Part shown: one piece after another, positions 53,799-64,000 of the stretch
Position numbering within the stretch: the stretch's first letter is position 1
How the letters are laid out: each line of letters opens with the position of its first letter
Assembly (NCBI GenBank): GCA_024500155.1
Contig: CM044859.1
Span: 45,802,003-45,866,002 of the forward strand
DNA: 64,000 nucleotides
Origin: Chenopodium formosanum
Lineage: Eukaryota > Streptophyta > Magnoliopsida > Caryophyllales > Amaranthaceae
Reading direction: 5' to 3'
The notes under the pieces: generated by a model
The model's database searches: none
What the model was told of the DNA's origin: nothing
The model's input: only the letters and a program-made list of their open reading frames with translations
Program-made: the position numbers and the translations under genes

Positions 53799-53843
53799 TT
53801 GCCTACGTATCCTTTCCTAAGGAATCAGGTCGAACGTAGCTCT
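53799..53843 (-). other. Conserved post-pol hairpin block, copy 6
   Basis: The minus strand GAGCTACGTTCGACC...GGATACGTAGGC has outer arms CTACGT/ACGTAG and inner TTCCTTAGGAAAGGA. It lies 24 bases downstream of the integrase stop. Confidence 0.76.
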
Positions 53844-53865
53844 CTTGATTATCCTACTCAAGTAG

Positions 53866-55146
53866 TTATGGGTAGTATTTTTTAAGTTGGTTAAGATTGG
53901 TCATGTTTGAGAATTCATTGCCATCCATATTAGTTAGTTTTGCTCCACCACCTGACAGGATTGTTTTGACAATGTAGGGGCCAGACCAATTAGGTCTAAA
54001 CTTTCTCCTTGGATCTAAAACATTTTTCCTTAGTGCTTTTAATACCAAATCTCCTACTTTGATATTTCTTGTCTTGACCTTCTTATTAAAATGTCTAGCC
54101 ATACGAGTTTAATAGCACTGAGTGTGATGTAGAGCTTCTAGTCGCTTTTCGTCGAGTAGGATCAATTCTTCATATCGCGCCCTAGTCCATTCAACTTCAT
54201 CAAGTTTACTCTCTAGTGCAATGCGTAGAGATGGTATTTCTAGTTTGACAGGTTGTACGACATCCACTCCGTATACCAAAGAAAATGGTGTATTTCCCGT
54301 TGATGTACGGATTGACGTGCGATAACCCCATAGTGCAAAGTGGAGCTTGTCAGGCCAATCCTTATAATTTTCTGTCATTTTCTCGATGATAGTCTTTAGA
54401 TTCTTATTAGCTGCCTCAACTGCTCCGTTTGCTTGAGGTCTATAAGGGGACGAATGATGATGTTGGATACCATATTTGTGTAGCAATTCTTCACATTTGG
54501 CTTGGAAGTGAGTTCCATTGTCACTTATCATTTCATGTGGGACTCCATATCGACAAATGATATTTCTCTCGATAAAGAGTGCTACATGTTTTGCAGTGAG
54601 TTTAGCATATGATTGCGCTTTGACCCACTTTGTAAAGTAATCAATTGCTACTAGAATAAATTCGTGGCCTCCTGTCCCTGGGGGAGTGATTTTTCCAATT
54701 ATGTCAATTCCCCATGTAGAGAATGGCCATGGTGATGTGTAGGTGTAGAGCAAAGATGGAGGAACATGTTGTAAATTGGCATAAATTTGACATTTAGGGC
54801 ATCTTTTCACGTATTGATGGCAGTCCCTATTCATTGTAGTCCAATAATATCCTTCTCGCATTATTTTCTGGACTAACATTTTGCCATTTACATGGGTTCC
54901 ACAGATTCCTTCGTGAACCATTCTCATTATTCTTTGTGCATCCACCTTTCCTACGCATAGGAGAGCTCGACCTTTAGGTACCCTTTTATGTAGCTCGTTG
55001 TCTATGAGTACATATTGAGAAGCTATAAGTCTCAATGCTTGCTTTGCTCTTTTGTCAGCATGAGGAGGGTATTCTCCATTGGTGACATAGTTGAGAATGT
55101 CTGTGTACCATGTTTCATCTTCTTGTTCTTCTTCTTCGTCTTGGAC
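53866..55146 (-). pseudogene. int: Integrase of element D (one internal stop)
   Basis: Complete integrase: HHCC zinc region (MVHEGICGTH ... KRCPKC), catalytic Asp in WGIDIIGKI, Asp in SDNGTHF and Glu in NGAVEAANKN with 34 residues between the last two, then GDLVLKALRKN and WSGPYIVKTILSGG. A TAA near 54109-54111 (after HHTQCY; C has CAA) separates the last 80 codons. A TAA at 55147-55149 cuts it from the second RNase H. Zinc ligands and triad are present. The family inserts cDNA ends in the nucleus. Confidence 0.92.
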
Positions 55147-55782
55147 TTAGTCGTCATCTTCTATAGCCTGTATATATGCTGGTTTGTGCCTTTTTTTGAT
55201 AGTTAGAGGCATTTGCTCCATTTCCGTGGGAATCCTAACCATTGAGGCTAATCTTGCCAAGGCATCAGCAAATTGGTTTTCTTCTCTAGGTAGATATGTG
55301 TATTCTACCTTCTCTAACTGATCGGTAAGAGTTTCCAGATAAGTTTGGTAAGGGGCTAGGCTTTCGCTCCTTACTTTCCACCTTTTAGATAACTGATTGA
55401 TAATCAAAGATGAGTCTCCGAATATCCTTAACTTCTTTACTCCCAATGACAGGGCTGTTTCAAGGCCTACCACGCATGCTTCATATTCAGCAGCGTTGTT
55501 GGTAACGTCGAAATCAAGCTTTATTGAGATTGGGACGTGTTCTTCTTTAGGTGATACTAGTAGCACTCCGACGCCACATCCCTTTTGGTTTGAGGCTCCG
55601 TCGAAATACAAGGTCCAAGTATCTTCTTCGGTGACCATCAAATCTTCATCTGGAAATTCATTGTCCTGTATTAGTGTCGAGTCTTCTATTGGAAAGTCTG
55701 CCAGAAAGTCTGACACCACAGATCCTTTAATAGCTTTTTGTGGCTTAAACCGCACATCAACTGGGCTAAGTTGACTATCCAT
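55147..55782 (-). pseudogene. Second (archaeal-type) RNase H of element D
   Basis: All four catalytic acidic positions are visible: TLYFDGASNQKG, NAAEYEACVVGL, IFGDSSLIINQL and ENQFADALARLAS. It was acquired in addition to the gypsy RNase H, as is typical of the Tat lineage. It would remove RNA from the RNA:DNA hybrid. It is out of frame with the preceding pol by a one-base deletion near 55770 and is followed by a TAA at 55147. Confidence 0.88.
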
Positions 55783-56930
55783 CTTGAAATACGTCCATTG
55801 AGTGTTGATTTCTTGAACAAATATTTGAGTGGATCTAATTGGGATACTACGAAAACGGTATGTACCAACATGTAATGTCTCAACTTAGTTGTGGCCCACA
55901 CCAAAGCGAGGCACAATTTCTCAAGCGATGTATAGCGTGTTTCGTATTCGAGCATTTTCTTACTTAGGTAATAGATTGCTTTCTCTTTGCTTTCTACCTC
56001 TTGTGCTAGCATGGCTCCCATTGTCTCTTTGGTGACCGTCAAGAATAACCTAAGAGGTTTTCCGGGAAGTGCTGGTGCTAATACGGGAGGATTTGTGAGA
56101 TAGGCTTTGATCCTGTCAAAGGCTTTTTGACACTCATCATCCCATATTACTTGTACATTCTTCTTGAGCTTTTTGACGATTGGTTCACATATCGTTATCA
56201 GTTTTGATATGAACCTACTTATGTATTGCAACCGGCCAATAAATCCCCGAATCTGTTTCTCGGTCTTGGGCGGTGGCATCGACATGATTGCTTTAATCTT
56301 GGTTAGATCTATCTCTATTCCTATAGAGCTTATGACGTATACCAAGAGTTTGCCCGAGGTGACTCCAAAAGCACATTTTGATGGATTCAACCTCATATTA
56401 TATTTTCTTAGCCTTTCGAAGAATTTCCTTAAGGCTACTTGATGGCATAGACGGTCCTTTGATTTCACAATCATGTCGTCAACATATACTTCAACTTCTT
56501 TGTGCATCATGTCATGGAGTAAGGCAGTTGCTGCACGTTGGTAAGTAGCACCTGCGTTTTTCAACCCAAATGGCATTACCGTGTAACAGTAAGTGCCCCA
56601 CGGTGTGATAAAGGTTATTTTCTCCATGTCTTCTTCTGCCATGAGAATTTGATTGTACCCTGCATATCCGTCCATGAATGAGAGAAGCGCGTGATTTGCC
56701 GTGTTGTCTACCAGAATATCGATGTGTGGCAAAGGGAAGTCGTCCTTTGGACTTGCCTTATTTAGATCTCGATAGTCGACACACATCCTTACCCTTCCGT
56801 CTTTCTTTGGAACTGGGACGACGTTGGCGACCCATTCGGGGTATTTAGATACCTTGATGAAACCTGCAGTTATTTGTTTTTGAACTTCTTCTTTTATTTT
56901 AAGTGCTACGTCGGGTTTCATTCGACGCAA
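55690..56930 (-). pseudogene. pol: Reverse transcriptase and gypsy RNase H, element D
   Basis: RT motifs are intact: PVPKKDGRVRMCVDYRDLN, FMDGYAGYNQILM, PFGLKNAGATYQRA and the catalytic YVDD (56475-56486). MPPPKTEKQIRGFIGRLQY and the first RNase H region follow. The frame is closed upstream by TAA at 56934-56936 and downstream by the frameshift near 55770. If these lesions were absent the enzyme would appear competent. Confidence 0.93.
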
Positions 56931-56933
56931 CTT

Positions 56934-58247
56934 TTATTTTACAGGTTTCATTCCTAGGATTAATGGTATAGTGTGTTGAGCTATTTCTCTGTTAATGCCC
57001 GGCATATCTTCATATGACCAAGCGAATACATCGATAAATTCTTTAAGTAAGTTAATTAAATCGGTTCTTTCTTGTTTATTCAACGTTAGTCCGATTTTAA
57101 CTTCCCTTTTATGAGTTGAGTCATTCGAAATGTCGACTGTTTCAGTCTCTTCAATTACTGGTGTTTTCTTTTCAAGTGTTTCCATTGCTTTAATAATTTC
57201 TTTATCTTTTTCATCGTTAGCTAAGCAATGCTTGTCATCTTGGGTTAGGGGAGAACACGAGAAATAAGGAGAACGAGAAGTATTATTATACTCTGAGATC
57301 ATTACATCAAAGAGTGATATGTCCTCCAGGACTGGATCACTAACTATCCTAGGAGAAGAAATAGGAAGGGGAGGCATTATTGCTAAAGACCCAGAAGATT
57401 CTAAAGGGAGAGACTCTGACTCGGACTCTGACTCCGACAACTCTTCGAACATCAGCCCTTGCCCTGTCGTGATTGATATCTTCCTTCCACTCGGAGTAGT
57501 CACCTTGATAGTCTTGCGCCACCCTTGCAGTGATCCTTTGGCTGGAGTAATTAGCTTCGAGGGGTCGAAGCTTTCGCTTTGTAGGACCGTTTGAATGAGT
57601 GAGGAGTTATCTTCCTCATAATCTGGCTCATTCTTTTCTCGCCCAAACAATAATCCCATGACGTTAAAGTCAAAGCATGGGGGAGCTTTCTCCTTACGGA
57701 CGGGAGTTGGGATTTCGTCAGTGAAGTAGCAATCCAAGAAAATCTCGAATCCTGGTTGTCGTATGCCATTTACAACAAATGGCTCGGGAAATTCATAGCA
57801 TGGATAGTCCTCTCCTTCTTTTATAAACTGACCATTAAGCGTAAGAGGGTACTGATCCAATGGAAATGCTTTCTTTTGAATGCGAGTGTCCCTACGTGCT
57901 TTCAACTTATCCTGGGCTCGCTTGAGATCTTTCCGAGTCGGTTCGAAACCAAGTCCGAAAGTATCTAATTTAGGGAGGCCAAGTGACTCCACCGATTTTG
58001 TTATCCCCTTCTTCTTTCCTAAGGTCATCCCAGGGAAGTGTCCTTGTTTCTTCAGCATGGTGTTGATAATCATGTTGGAATGGAGGTCGTGGCAAAGAGA
58101 TGTCCTTTCATCCTCTTGGATTAAGGAGACTTCTTCGTTAAAGCCCCATAGGTCTTCGTCATCTTTGTCGTGCTCCACATTGATGATTGGATTTTCTATT
58201 GATTTGATTCTCATCAGCGAAGCGTCAATAGTGATTGGAATTCCTCA
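56934..58247 (-). pseudogene. Protease C-terminus, G-patch-like segment and linker, element D
   Basis: It continues from the protease after a TGA (58245-58247; Gly in A). The G-patch-like KKQGHFPGMTLGKKKG lies near 58030-58060. Then come a proline/charged linker, a Ser-Glu run (about 57420-57450) and the conserved VDVFAWSYEDMPGI entering RT. A TAA at 56934-56936 ends it. The segment is about 100 residues longer than the corresponding part of A. Confidence 0.78.
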
Positions 58248-60726
58248 AACTATGGCTTTCACTTGTTGGTGGAGAGATGAAGGGACGGCCTTTAGATCAT
58301 GGAGCCAAGGGCGTCCTAACAACAGATTGAATGAGGCTTTGATGTCTACCACTTGAAAAGTAGTAGCATGTTCTATTGCTCCTGCCGTCACATTTAGGGT
58401 TATTTTGCCAAGAGCTTGACGGCGAGTATTATCGTAAGCTCTTATTCCTTGTGTGGACGGAGTTAAATCCTCATCCCTTATGCCGAGCATCCTTGCAGTC
58501 CTAAGTGGACAGACATTGATAGCTAATCCATTGTCTACAAGAGTCATGGGAACATTCATCCTTTTGCAGACTACCGTGGGGTTTAACGCCTTGTAGTGTT
58601 TGTCACCTTCTGGGGGTAAATCTTTATCAGAGAAGGTGATTAGATTAATCGGACTTGGGAGGTCACTTGTGAGGAAGTTAGCTAGTCCCTCAAGAGTGGT
58701 GTCAGAATCTATCCCGATTTTATCCAAGGCATTCATTACAGCCAACCTATGTTCTCGAGATGTTGCCAGGAGTTTCCTTACATTCATCTCAACTTTTGTC
58801 TTCTTAAACTGTTTAACGATGTCGTTGTCTTCGATGATAGGTATGGGAACTTGTTGTGCAGTAGGCATAGGTTGTGTTGAAACGGGAGGTTGCATTCTCC
58901 CAGATCTTGTGAGGACGTCTATTGATGAATCTTCTTCAGCCCAAATGTCGTCTATGGTGTATGATACAGAAGGTGAAGGTCCTACTATGTCCTTTAGGTA
59001 GACATCTTCTTCATCACTGTCCCATACTCCATTAACAGTTATGTCCTCTTCTTGTTGAACTTGGATTAATTCCTTTTCACCAATCATTTTCTGCACCAAA
59101 TCCTTGAATTTGAAACAGTTTTCTATAGTGTGCCCCCCTGACTGATGGTACTGACAATAATATCTATCTGTCCTTTTTAATGATTCAAATGGTCTCGGTT
59201 CGAGAGGTTTGACCTTGCCACTCTCGGAGAGCATTTCGAACATTTGTGCATATGGGATCCCAATTGGAGTGTAAACTCTATTGCTCTTCTTGGGTTTTTC
59301 GGTGACTTGTAAGGGAAAATACTTTGCCTCATAAGTCGTTTTCACTGGTGTGAATTCTCTTTTAGGTTTATCCTTTGGACATGTAAGTTCATCATATTTC
59401 TTGAGAAGTTCGTTCACAACTTTGAGAGTTTCACGTAATAGTTGCGATGTCTCCCTCATAAACAATGTGAGCAATTGTATGTCTTCCTTGTTTGCGGGTT
59501 CTGGAAGGTTATCTCTGACATCGAAAAAGATCTCTTCTTCTCCTTCTTCGACCTTGGTTGCTTTGACAGGCTTAATCAGAGATGAGGGGTCAACTTCGCT
59601 TTCTTCATCGGAGATAGCTAAAGTATGAGCTAGAGGTGCATTGTCAATACTTGGCTTCTTACTGGCAGGGGGCAACGGCAGCTTGTTACTGTCAACTAGG
59701 TCTTGCATAGCTTCCTTAAGCTTCCAACATCTTTCAATAGAATGGCCCCTACCTTGGTGATATTTGCAATGTGCATTGGGGTTCCAGTTAGGCGACCTCT
59801 TCTCAACTGGTGGATCTCCGAATGGTCCAATGAAAGTTATAAGACCTTTTGCATTTAATCGATCAAATGCGGTGTCATAACTCATGCCAATAGGAGTGAA
59901 GTTCCTCCTAAATGGTTTCTTTTGTCCTTGATTATTCATGGCGAGGACTTCTCCTAGATTAAAGGTGCTAACATTATTTGAGTGGGCAGTTTTGGAAGAA
60001 GAAGGATTGTCGTTCTTATTTCCTTTCCAGCCACTATTGGAGCTATTGTTGGCAGCTTTAGATTTAACCAAGTCATCTTCAATATTGATCCCAATATCAT
60101 AAACAGCCTTAAAGGTATGAAGGTTATTTTGATATTTAAGATGTTTGGAATATTTTTCTTGAAGATTTTTAATGAACAGTCTCACGGACTCTTTTTCACT
60201 AGGTACCTCAATCATTTTAGCTGAGGTTTCTCTCCACTTGTTAAAGAAAGCAGTGAAGCCTTCATTCTCTTTCTGTTTGAGGATTGCATTTGTACCTATC
60301 AACGAAAGCGTTTGATATGGATTCCCAGGTAGAGGTCTTTTCTTTTTCGAGAGAAAGTAACCATTGTTGGCAAACGGTCTCGAGAGATAGTGAGAATAGA
60401 GAAGGGAAGACTTTCTTATCGATACCCTTGATACTCATTATTGTTTCAAATGCTCTTAAATGGAAGTAAGGGTTGTCAATTGCCCTAAATTTTGGGATGT
60501 CGTTGGCACTGAACTTCTGCGGAAGAAGATCTTTATCCACCGAGACCCCTTAGGATGTGAGTTCTTGAAACTTGTAGTCACTGGACAACTTGCTCAGGCT
60601 CTCTTGCATGAGATCCATTTGTTGTTGTTTCATGGGATCATCGATCTTAAGTGCGAGAGGCTTCAGTGTCTCAGTTACAGTAGCCAGTTGGTTCTTGAGG
60701 TCATTGACTTCTTCTTGAGTTGCCAT
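58245..60726 (-). pseudogene. gag: gag and protease N-part of element D, with two zinc knuckles
   Basis: ATG at 60726 (MATQEEVNDLKNQLATV) starts a coiled-coil segment ended by TAA at 60550-60552. The capsid-like core starts KDLLPQKFSANDIPKF. A deletion near 60290 shifts the frame. The main open frame (60302-58245) has two CX2HX4HX4C knuckles: CKYHQGRGHSIERC (about 59730-59775) and CQYHQSGGHTIENC (about 59115-59160). Each is preceded by a TPIG...Y...F/L module, so the unit is duplicated. The protease follows with VDNGLAINV (D-N-G, Ser replaced by Leu) and LLLGRPWLHDL, up to the TGA at 58245. Confidence 0.88.
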
Positions 60727-61214
60727 TATAACTCTTGCTTTCCTCTTGCGAGCTATAGGTTTGTCGAAAAGTTGGACTTGTACGAAGAGGTTATCTTTGA
60801 TTAATCGTCCTTCCTTTCTTGACCACGCGCTGTAAATTAAGCCAATTTGCGTTTTAATTACTTGACTCGAATCAACTTGACTTTATGGTTTTTTTTTTTT
60901 TTAAAAAAAATATACATATTTTTAGGGAACTAAGTATTATTATTTATTAAAGGATTATTATCCGACTTACCCCCCTTAAAAAAAATGACGAAAAAAAGCT
61001 CGCACACAAGACTCTCTTAATCATGGTCCAAACATGTGTATTGGTGTGTGCATTGAGTGTAAGTGACATGCTTGGACTCTTGTGTAAGACCATGGGACTT
61101 AGTGCCTAAACTCGAACATTGATTCAATTAAGCATTATTGTCAGCAAAATTAACCAAATTAAACAGAAAACTGATTAATTAGACATTAGGTGATGACTCG
61201 ACAAATAATCCGAA

Positions 61215-61345
61215 CTGTCGGCCAAGCAACAGGACTGGCGTCGAATTATGGTCATTGGCGCTAGAAAATTTAGTAAATGTCTGGCGCTACACACTATAAC
61301 GTGGCGCTACAGCTCAGACTTTGGCGCCAATATTGGAGCTTTGGT
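61215..61345. repeat. Palindromic-word tract D5 (leader, distal)
   Basis: Degenerate GGCGCTA/GGCGCCA words about 1 kb downstream of the PBS. Counterparts: A3 at 2505-2620 and the E tract at 25610-25740. Confidence 0.75.
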
Positions 61346-61964
61346 CTGGGACTGTTTTCGGTATTATTAGTCAACTTGGGTATGCCTAAAGTCGTACTAG
61401 GTCAATTTCGATTAAAAAAAAGACTTTATTGACTCAAATTAATTAATTAATTGATTAATTAGGCAAAGTTCTTTAAGTCATTAATTTTAGTCTCAACACA
61501 AATCAACAAATGGTTAAGAGAAACATAGAATATATATGCACAACAAATAATGCACAATTAGTCAAGTAGCACAATATGATGCAATGAGTTTGCAACCTAA
61601 CCATGGCTCTATTTCTCTAAAGTTCGGGATATGGTTTAGTCAATAGAGGGTCTATGGTTAATTGTCCGGATGCACCGCACGGAAGCCTAACCGTGAAGGG
61701 TTGGCGCGAGTGGATGGGACACCGCGAGTTTTAGAAAAAACTCACTTCCATGGTTTGGTGAATTCAACATCTCGGATGTACCCTTTGTTGCCAGGAGCGT
61801 TCAATCGGGTAGATGGAGCATGAATTCCCAGAGGGTTATGTCCATATGTAGAACACATATGGGTTTCAGAAAAGTGAGAAAAAGTTCGATCAGGAAGTAG
61901 GATCGAGCAAACAATATAAAAAACCGGTCGAAATTAGAACGCATATTTCTGGCTCGGTATTGGG

Positions 61965-62095
61965 GGAAATTGGCGCCAGCAAACAGAGACTGGCGCCAAC
62001 TTTTAACTGTAGCGCCTGGTGCCAATACTGGCGTCTGGCGCTACGGCTAAAAGTATGGGGCCAAGCTCTGGCCCCTGATGCTACTTCCCACATGC
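61965..62095. repeat. Palindromic-word tract D6 (leader, proximal)
   Basis: GGCGCCA, AGCGCCTGG and GGCGTCTGGCGCTA words about 270-400 bp downstream of the PBS. Counterparts: A2 at 1908-2020 and the E tract at 24840-24990. Confidence 0.78.
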
Positions 62096-62363
62096 CTCAG
62101 CAGCTTTCTGTGCCCAATAAAATCTTCCAGTTTCACGCGGTGTTATTTCAGTCCTAGTTGTGAAAGACATTTCTCAAATTTCCTACGTGTAAAATCCTAT
62201 GTTTTTGACTCATTACGGATGGTCTTTCCAATGAGAACCTTTTTATGCATATGACAATAATGTTAATCAAAATTACGCACATGAAATACTTAGAACTTTT
62301 CGAGTCTCATCCACTCATTCTAAATCATTGCCAAAACAAATTCAGGAATTAAAATAGAAATCC

Positions 62364-62381
62364 TCCCCAGTGGAGTCGCCA
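62364..62381 (-). other. Primer binding site of element D, tRNA-Arg type
   Basis: The minus strand TGGCGACTCCACTGGGGA is identical to the PBS of element A and separated by five bases from the LTR edge at 62387. Confidence 0.92.
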
Positions 62382-62386
62382 ACAAC

Positions 62387-64000
62387 TATAGGGAATAATT
62401 TCAAGCCTTAATCCCAATAGCTTGAACCCCACTGTGATCATACACTAAAGTACGGTGGCGTCCAAAAGGGAAGAAGATAGAGCAAAAGAGTCGCCAACAA
62501 GTTTTTTTAGGAACTTGTAAACCGTTCACGAGGTGAAGGTTACACCCCTTAACGATCCAAGAGATCGTCAACTCCATAAGGTCATGAACCAAATAAGGGT
62601 TCAGGGATGAAGGTATAAATCCAACCTAAAAGAGATTGAACCTGCCCTAATAATAGGGCTCTACTTTATTCTGCTCGTATTCATGTGCGCTTTCTGATTA
62701 ACATGCAATCAATAGGATTAACCCTAAACCTGTTTAATCTATGTTGGTTGAATATAATGCACAAACAAATCTATTATTGGCGATCACTTGAATTATAATC
62801 ACATTAACCCTAACAAGATTATTAATTATCTTATTAAGCATGGTTAGAAGTACAAATTCCCTTAAACATGCATAAAAGGTGTGATCAAGCAATAACAGTA
62901 AATAATGTATCAAGAAACATAATAAATAATTATAATAATCATAAATAAAATAATCAACATCAAAATAATTAGAACAATTATAATCATAATCATGTTCATG
63001 TTAATATTAAAGCATAATAAAAATAGCAAGATCCTAGGCATGATACTAACAAGATTAATAACAAACCCTAGCATGTCACTAAGCAATAAAAATCATAACC
63101 CCAAGATGATACTAACAATCATGAACATTAGGAAGAGAATAAAAGGCATCGCAGGAATCATATTTAATATTAAAATTAACCTAGACATGATACTAGGAAT
63201 ATCATAATAACAATATAATCATGATTTCTACATCATAAATCAATTAATCAATTAAAGTACTTACTTTGATGCCTCGTACCTCTTTCTAATAACAAAATAC
63301 ACGCGTTAGTAACTTCAAGGAAAATAATAATAAAAACAATTAAATTAAATAATTGAAAGAGAGATTTAGGACCAAACCCTCAGAAATTAAAACCTTTCAC
63401 GTCTAGGGCGAAGGCAACTTCGAATATGGCTAGGTGTTTCTAGATCTTGTGAATGCGGAATTTTGTATGAAAAAAGCAAGAAAGAATTGAATGCTAAAGA
63501 ATTAATGTTTATTGAGAATTGATGAATGAAAGATGTAGAGGACGAATGAATTGTAGGTGAATACTTAAGAATGAGGAGAAATTGGTGAATGAAAACGGAG
63601 TTTTTGATACGATATTTATAGAGAAAATCAGCCAAAAAAGATAATTTAACAAAACAGAGTCTGACGATCGCAAAACAGGATTGGCGGCAACCCTGGCTAG
63701 CTGGCGCCAGGCACCAGTGGCTAGCGCCAGGCGCCAATGGCTAGCGTCTGGCGCCAAGCCTGGTTCCAGGCGCCAAAGCCTGGGGTTGGAGGCCAAACTG
63801 GATTTCAACGCGTTTTCGAAAATCTGATAAATTTTCCGTACTGGAAGATAAAATAATATAATTTCTTCGAAAATGCTATATGATCTTGATTAAAACTCTG
63901 AAAAAGTCAACAAAGTCAACTTATCAATGCTAATTGAATTAGGAATGAAAAGAACCTTCTAGAATATTCTAGAAGACCAAAACCATTCCTAATTGCATTA
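62387..64000 (-). repeat. Element D 5' LTR, cut by the window end
   Basis: It matches 45246-46875 of the 3' LTR, with scattered substitutions (for example TATAGGG instead of TGTAGGG at the edge). Tract D7 lies at 63678-63810 and the TATA box at about 63613-63621 on the minus strand. The missing part is about 370 bp of U3. Confidence 0.9.
63678..63810. repeat. Palindromic-word tract D7 (5' LTR)
   Basis: Copy of tract D1 with the same order of CTGGCGCCAGG, TAGCGCCAGGCGCCAATGG and TCTGGCGCCAAG words and few differences (GGCGGCAACC for GGCGCCAACC). This shows the tracts duplicate faithfully with the LTR. Confidence 0.85.

Larger units (their letters stand above)
60727..62363 (-). other. Element D leader (5' UTR) with two palindromic tracts
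   Basis: Non-coding leader between PBS and gag. Tract D5 at 61215-61345 (TGGCGCTA, TTGGCGCCAAT, CTGGCGTC) and tract D6 at 61965-62095 (TTGGCGCCAGC, CTGGCGCCAAC, TAGCGCCTGG). A T/A homopolymer junction lies at 60890-60910. Homologous to the E leader. Confidence 0.78.
45246..64000 (-). mobile_element. Element D: full-structure Tat-lineage retrotransposon, minus strand
   Basis: Read on the minus strand: 5' LTR (64000 to 62387, cut by the window), PBS, leader, gag, protease, RT, two RNases H, integrase, hairpin block, antisense DUF7745 and PMD genes, hairpin array, PPT, 3' LTR (47234-45246). It is the most complete element here. Lesions are limited: a stop in the gag linker, a gag frameshift, stops after protease, before RT and between the second RNase H and integrase, a one-base frameshift at 55770 and a stop near the integrase end. 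LTRs look close (roughly 97% over 130 bp read by eye), so it is probably the youngest insertion. Confidence 0.92.

Overview
The window is gene-poor, AT-rich plant nuclear DNA, most probably from a eudicot, and almost all of it is LTR retrotransposon. This rests on Ty3/Gypsy elements with a tRNA-Arg-type primer binding site, a second (archaeal-type) RNase H in pol and antisense accessory genes, which together are hallmarks of the plant Tat/Ogre lineage. A Copia fragment and an L1-type LINE are also present. I see no intact host gene, tRNA, rRNA or CRISPR. Every protein-coding region I can recognise is broken.

Layout. (1) 1-16740: element A, plus strand. It has a 5' LTR cut by the window edge, PBS, gag, protease, RT, two RNases H and integrase. 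An antisense DUF7745-like gene, a stray gag zinc-knuckle module, three arrays of hairpin-forming repeats, a polypurine tract and a 3' LTR follow. (2) 16741 to about 19640: fragment of a minus-strand Copia-like element (PBS and LTR). (3) about 19640-31752: element E, a gag-only non-autonomous relative, rearranged into an alternating internal/LTR array. A 5'-truncated LINE (about 20357-23007) sits in its first LTR. (4) 31753-40746: element C, minus strand, inserted in the last E LTR. It keeps the 3' LTR, the antisense PMD and DUF7745 genes and the end of integrase. (5) 40747-45245: an unclassified large retroelement derivative (LARD-like) inserted in C's integrase. (6) 45246-64000: element D, minus strand, inserted in the LARD ORF. 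It is complete apart from the 5' LTR end cut by the window. E, C, LARD and D are thus nested four deep.

How the parts work together. C and D carry two antisense, intron-containing accessory genes between pol and the 3' LTR: a plant mobile domain (PMD) gene with six coding exons and a two-exon DUF7745-like gene. A carries only the second. The most striking pattern is a set of GC-rich islands of short palindromic words at equivalent sites in each element: in the LTR just upstream of the TATA box, in the leader, after pol, and upstream of the antisense genes. The word is specific to the element: CCGTG(T/A)CACGG in A, TGGCGCCA in D, GTCGC/GCGAC-rich in C and mixed in E, although the flanking DNA is homologous. 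The islands lie about 30-65 bp upstream of each recognisable TATA box. This looks like a co-evolving set of cis sites shared by the LTR and antisense promoters. I suggest, as inference only, that an element-encoded protein (PMD or DUF7745) reads them, by analogy with VANC proteins and their target motifs in VANDAL transposons.

A second layer of structure is RNA- or DNA-fold-like: a conserved hairpin block directly after pol (six copies in the window) and tandem hairpin arrays near the polypurine tract whose stems appear to covary between elements. Element A also looks chimeric: its 3' half resembles a gag-only element like E, and the U3 regions of its two LTRs do not match by eye. No alignment or search was run; all similarities are by reading.
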